Assembly (NCBI RefSeq): GCF_013426205.1
Contig: NC_089422.1
Coordinates: 5,642,001-5,706,000, forward strand
Origin: Metarhizium brunneum
Taxonomy: Eukaryota > Ascomycota > Sordariomycetes > Hypocreales > Clavicipitaceae
Direction of reading: 5' to 3'
Length of the DNA: 64,000 nt
In this document: one piece after another, positions 60,714-64,000 of the stretch
How the letters are laid out: the number at the start of each line of letters is the position of its first letter
Numbering within the stretch: the stretch's first letter is position 1
Translations under genes and position numbers: made by a program
The notes under the pieces: generated by a model
The model's input: the letters and a program-made list of their open reading frames with translations, nothing else
Database searches by the model: none
What the model was told of the DNA's origin: nothing

Positions 60714-63700
60714 GTTGCCCAGTGAGATTAGTAGTATCAATTGTGTTCTAGCTAGATGGCTCAAAACTATAAGCAAGGAGTGAAGGCTGCAAATTGAAAC
60801 CAGATATCCTAGGAGGTTTGAAAAAAAAACATACAATAAAATAAAAAGCAGACTTGGGATGCGTACTACTTATCCTACGGAAGATAGACCGAGGCTGTTT
60901 GGGCGACTTATTCCGCGTGCTCATGGCCCCCTACAAGTATGTTATCCTCATCCTATCCCTCATCCCAATACTCCGTACTCATTGCATGGCAAGAGTCAAA
61001 TGCCATCCTAAACAGCGCTTGCGACATGCATTCGGCGAGCATACCAGCATAGTAGTTCAGATGGACAAACAGGCCGAGACCATCTTAGTTTAATTTTACA
61101 GCATGCGGTGTTGACACATACTTGGCAGTACGAGGGGGAAAAGACGCGTCTTGGGACAGGTTCATCGGCGTTGAGGTCTCAGATTCGCGCCGAGTATGTG
61201 ACAAGGGCTTTACTAAGGGCTTGGAGCAGAAAGGGCTCAATTCAATAATAATCTCGAAGGATCTCTAAGGTCTTGAGTTGCTAAGAGGAATAAAGGGAAG
61301 AGTAACCGCTATATATACCTAAAAGGAACGCCTGGGTCTAGGGCTGTTGCCCGGGCATATGTTCTAGCCGTGTAACTAATAAGTCTTGTATCGGTGAAGC
61401 CCCTTTGTTAGGCTTCACGATCTGTTGGGCCTTTGCCGTGTAACAATAACAGAGGGCCCGAGATGGTAGATTTTCACATTGCAAAATGTACGCGAAATAC
61501 ATGTAGTAGAATACATGTAAGAAACCGCAACTATTATTAATCTACTTTGGTCACAGCTCAGTAGGTTTCTCGGGATTCCTCCTATTACCAAAGAGTCTGA
61601 GATATGCCAAAGCACAAGGCTCATTGCCTCCTCTGTAATAATAAGAATCAACAGTGTAACAGTCCTAGCAAAGTTTATTGACAACTAGGTATATGTAAGG
61701 ATTCTTTTACACTGACAAGCCCGGCGGAAGGCAAGTCCGCACTGGGATGGAAGGCGGCGGAAGGGGTGCGAGCCGGGAGATGAGCCGGGAGAGGGAGGTA
61801 TATGGCGAGGCCACCTTGTTGTGGAGGTAAAGGCAGAGAACAAGTGACAGCTCAACTGATTCTTTGACATGTGATTCATGTTCTTGGCCAAGTCGTGGCA
61901 AGCCAGTGTCCATGTGACGTAAGTGGACGGGCATGGTTCGCAAGTTGCCTCGCGATCAAGGCGGCGGCAACCAAGTAGACGTTCGCCCAGATATGAGAGA
62001 CCATTGCTCTCCTACTTCATCATTACGATATCAAAAGAACAAAATGCTCCTTGATACGGCATTCTTGGGCATTCAGGCATTCTTGCCCAGCCTGTCGAGA
62101 GCCAGTTGACAAAGACCACGCGGCTCCTGTTCCACAGGCAGACAGATAACGCCGGCAAACTGTACGCCCTCTGCCCACACAACTTCCAAGAAAGTCAAAA
62201 AAGGCAACCTTTTTCGACTTTGACAAAGGGCCAGAGAAGCATGTTGCCTGGCGGTCCAGAAGGGGGAACGCCCAGATCCAGCTGCTCATGGGGGAGGCAG
62301 ACTGGTGGCGAAAATGGGAATGGCAAGCTGCCTCCGGTGTGTAGGCTATAGTCAAGGAAATGATTCGTTTGAAATAGAAATGATCTCAACACCGTCACCG
62401 CGTAATTTCTCTGCTGACGATTGACAATTGCTGACCTGACGCAATGTAAGCCGTCTACCCTTGTCAAGCTGCCCAGGCTACCGCTCACAACTCACATTGG
62501 GCAATGTACCGCCGCCTGGACACGGCTGCTTGCGGGCTATCCTGCCGCGATGGATCAAGGGCGTGTGCTTAGCAAGCGATGCGTCGTGAAGGCAGTTTTG
62601 ACATGCGGGGCGAAGTCGAGTCTCGTGGTGTTTTAGCACGCGCGCACACAATTGGAACGGGCAATTCGACTGCTGTACTTGTGTAAACGTGTGGGGAAAT
62701 AGATTCCAAGCAGGAAATTCGCCTGGCTAACAGGGCAAAAAGGCCGTTTGCTAATTTTCCATTTTTAGGTGGCCGTTTGGGAGCGGCCAAGCGTGAAACC
62801 GCTGGGGGACCGGAGAGGCGCGCGACAAGAAGAGGTGGTCGCGGCCGTCCCGAGGAGCTGGTAGCAAATAAGGACGTCTGCGGTGCACAGAGACGGGGTG
62901 AGGATGAATTTTGGCGGCTAAAATGTTATTACTTCAGTGCTGTCAAGACTTGGAGCTAAAGTGTCTGCAACCAAGTCTTGCGACCCGGTTTACAGGTCGT
63001 CGTATGCCATGTTGAGCGTTGAGCTGGCTACGTGAACTGGGAGATTCCTTCCTCTGATCTGAACATATCGCAAACCCTCTTCTGCGCTGAGATATTATCA
63101 TTATAACTGCAAAAGAGCGTTACACAGCAAGGTATGGGCGATATTACGGCTGTTGGCTGTCGGTCGATGCTGATTTAGGCCGCTGGCATGGTATGCTTCT
63201 TCGTGGTGATGGCGTCAAGGTGGGCTAAGCTCTAGACAGTACGACTTCGGCAACAACGAGGCAAGGACAAGATTGCAAACCGCCAGACTCTCTCTCACCA
63301 AAGCCAACATATGCGATGCACGATTGATTGCGCCACTTGATCACCTCCACACAAGCCGTCTTGGTGCTGCAAGTCTGATCTAGCTGCAGACACAATGCGA
63401 CCAAGGCCAGCACTGCCTCTCCGCTGCAAGGAACACAGGCAATGTCTCGGCCCTGAGTTTTGCAAGCAAATCAGGACTCATTCCCGGCCTGTTCCTTCGC
63501 CTACCGCAAAGTCGTCGGGCAGACGGCATGAGTGCAAAATGACCACGGCTAACATCATCCTGTGTGCGTATTTGCGAGTCGGAGGCCTTCGGGAGATGCT
63601 AACAATGGCAGTGGGCAACGCGTCACGCAGCCCTAGTGGCTTGTGCTTTGAAATCCTGTCAATGCTGCAAGTCTACGGAGTAGGACTCTGAGAAAGGTAG

Positions 63701-64000
63701 TACTAATTGATACAAGATGATGGGGGCCGTTTTTTCAACTCCTGTGTTGTGGCGCGCGGTGGCTGAAGGCTGAGAGGAATGCGGATGAAGCCGTCTGACG
63801 GACTGATAAGCCAGGACCAGGAGTGGGAGGCAGCCCGATTGTTTGCTGCGATGGCATCGGCCGTCTGGCGGGAAGGTGGTCCGGTGACTGTAACCATTGC
63901 GCTCCGTCTATCCCCTCTATTCGGCTTGGAGGATGGCGATAGACCTAGTTGATGGTGAGCACTGAGAAGACTGGAGAGAGAAGTGACGCGCTAACAAAGG
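60714..64000. other. Long region without a supported gene, right end of window
   Basis: About 3.3 kb holding the PKS promoter, an LTR-like segment at 61197-61445, and otherwise short frames with no recognisable motifs. I see no regulator, hydrolase or transporter on this side of the PKS. Confidence 0.55.
61197..61445. mobile_element. Probable second solo-LTR-like remnant
   Basis: 249 bp beginning TGTGACAAGGGCTT and ending GCCGTGTAACA, sharing its first 14 and last 10 bases with the element at 16307-16541 and having TG...CA ends. The interior is diverged. No matching target-site duplication is visible (GAGTA before, ATAAC after), so it may be an older copy or a recombinant. Confidence 0.5.

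Noticed and set aside
1..64000. CRISPR arrays, operons, ribosome binding sites or bacterial-type elements
   Set aside because: The window is eukaryotic: spliced genes, no regular repeat-spacer structure.

Overview
The window looks like the chromosome of a filamentous ascomycete, most likely an insect-associated hypocrealean fungus of the Metarhizium type. Genes carry many short introns (about 48-103 nt) with CTAAC-like branch sites, they sit 0.3-3 kb apart, and a very large nonribosomal peptide synthetase (NRPS), a 16-exon highly reducing polyketide synthase (PKS) and several secreted cell-wall or cuticle-type enzymes are present. The genus is inferred mainly from the predicted NRPS product, not from a database match.

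Region 1 (1-20903) is a peptide cluster. An NRPS that runs off the left edge (at least 3,994 residues, A-T-E*-C-A-T-C-A-T-C-A...) is divergently paired with a phytanoyl-CoA-hydroxylase-type dioxygenase. Then come a 1-aminocyclopropane-1-carboxylate (ACC) synthase-like PLP enzyme, a 235-bp solo LTR, an isopenicillin-N-synthase-type dioxygenase and an MFS transporter. Hand-read specificity residues point to serine in module 3 and a basic residue in module 4, and module 1 carries a decayed epimerase. This is collinear with serinocyclin, cyclo-(Acc-Hyp-Ser-HyLys-betaAla-Ser-Ser), a Metarhizium spore peptide: the PLP enzyme would make Acc, the two dioxygenases would make the hydroxylated residues, and an achiral Acc would leave the epimerase without a job.

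Region 2 (about 22-36 kb) holds a small secreted cysteine-rich protein, a secreted aspartic protease, then housekeeping genes: the Akr1 DHHC palmitoyltransferase, SRP receptor beta, cystathionine beta-synthase and glutaminyl-tRNA synthetase. The last one carries an apparent 8-nt microexon between two GC-AG introns.

Region 3 (37-41 kb) is a superfamily-1 helicase-like gene split by one in-frame TAG.

Region 4 (41.4-49.7 kb) groups a chitin-synthase-type GT2 membrane glycosyltransferase, a secreted chitin deacetylase with three chitin-binding modules and a UDP-HexNAc-type dehydrogenase. Together they could make an acidic, partly deacetylated amino-sugar polymer outside the cell.

Region 5 (50.7-60.7 kb) has a small aminoglycoside-phosphotransferase-like gene and the PKS (KS-AT-DH-MT-ER-KR-ACP, 2,520 residues). 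The last 3.3 kb shows only a probable LTR remnant. Five of about 45 introns I modelled use GC instead of GT at the donor site, which is unusually many. All gene models were spliced by eye and no search was run.
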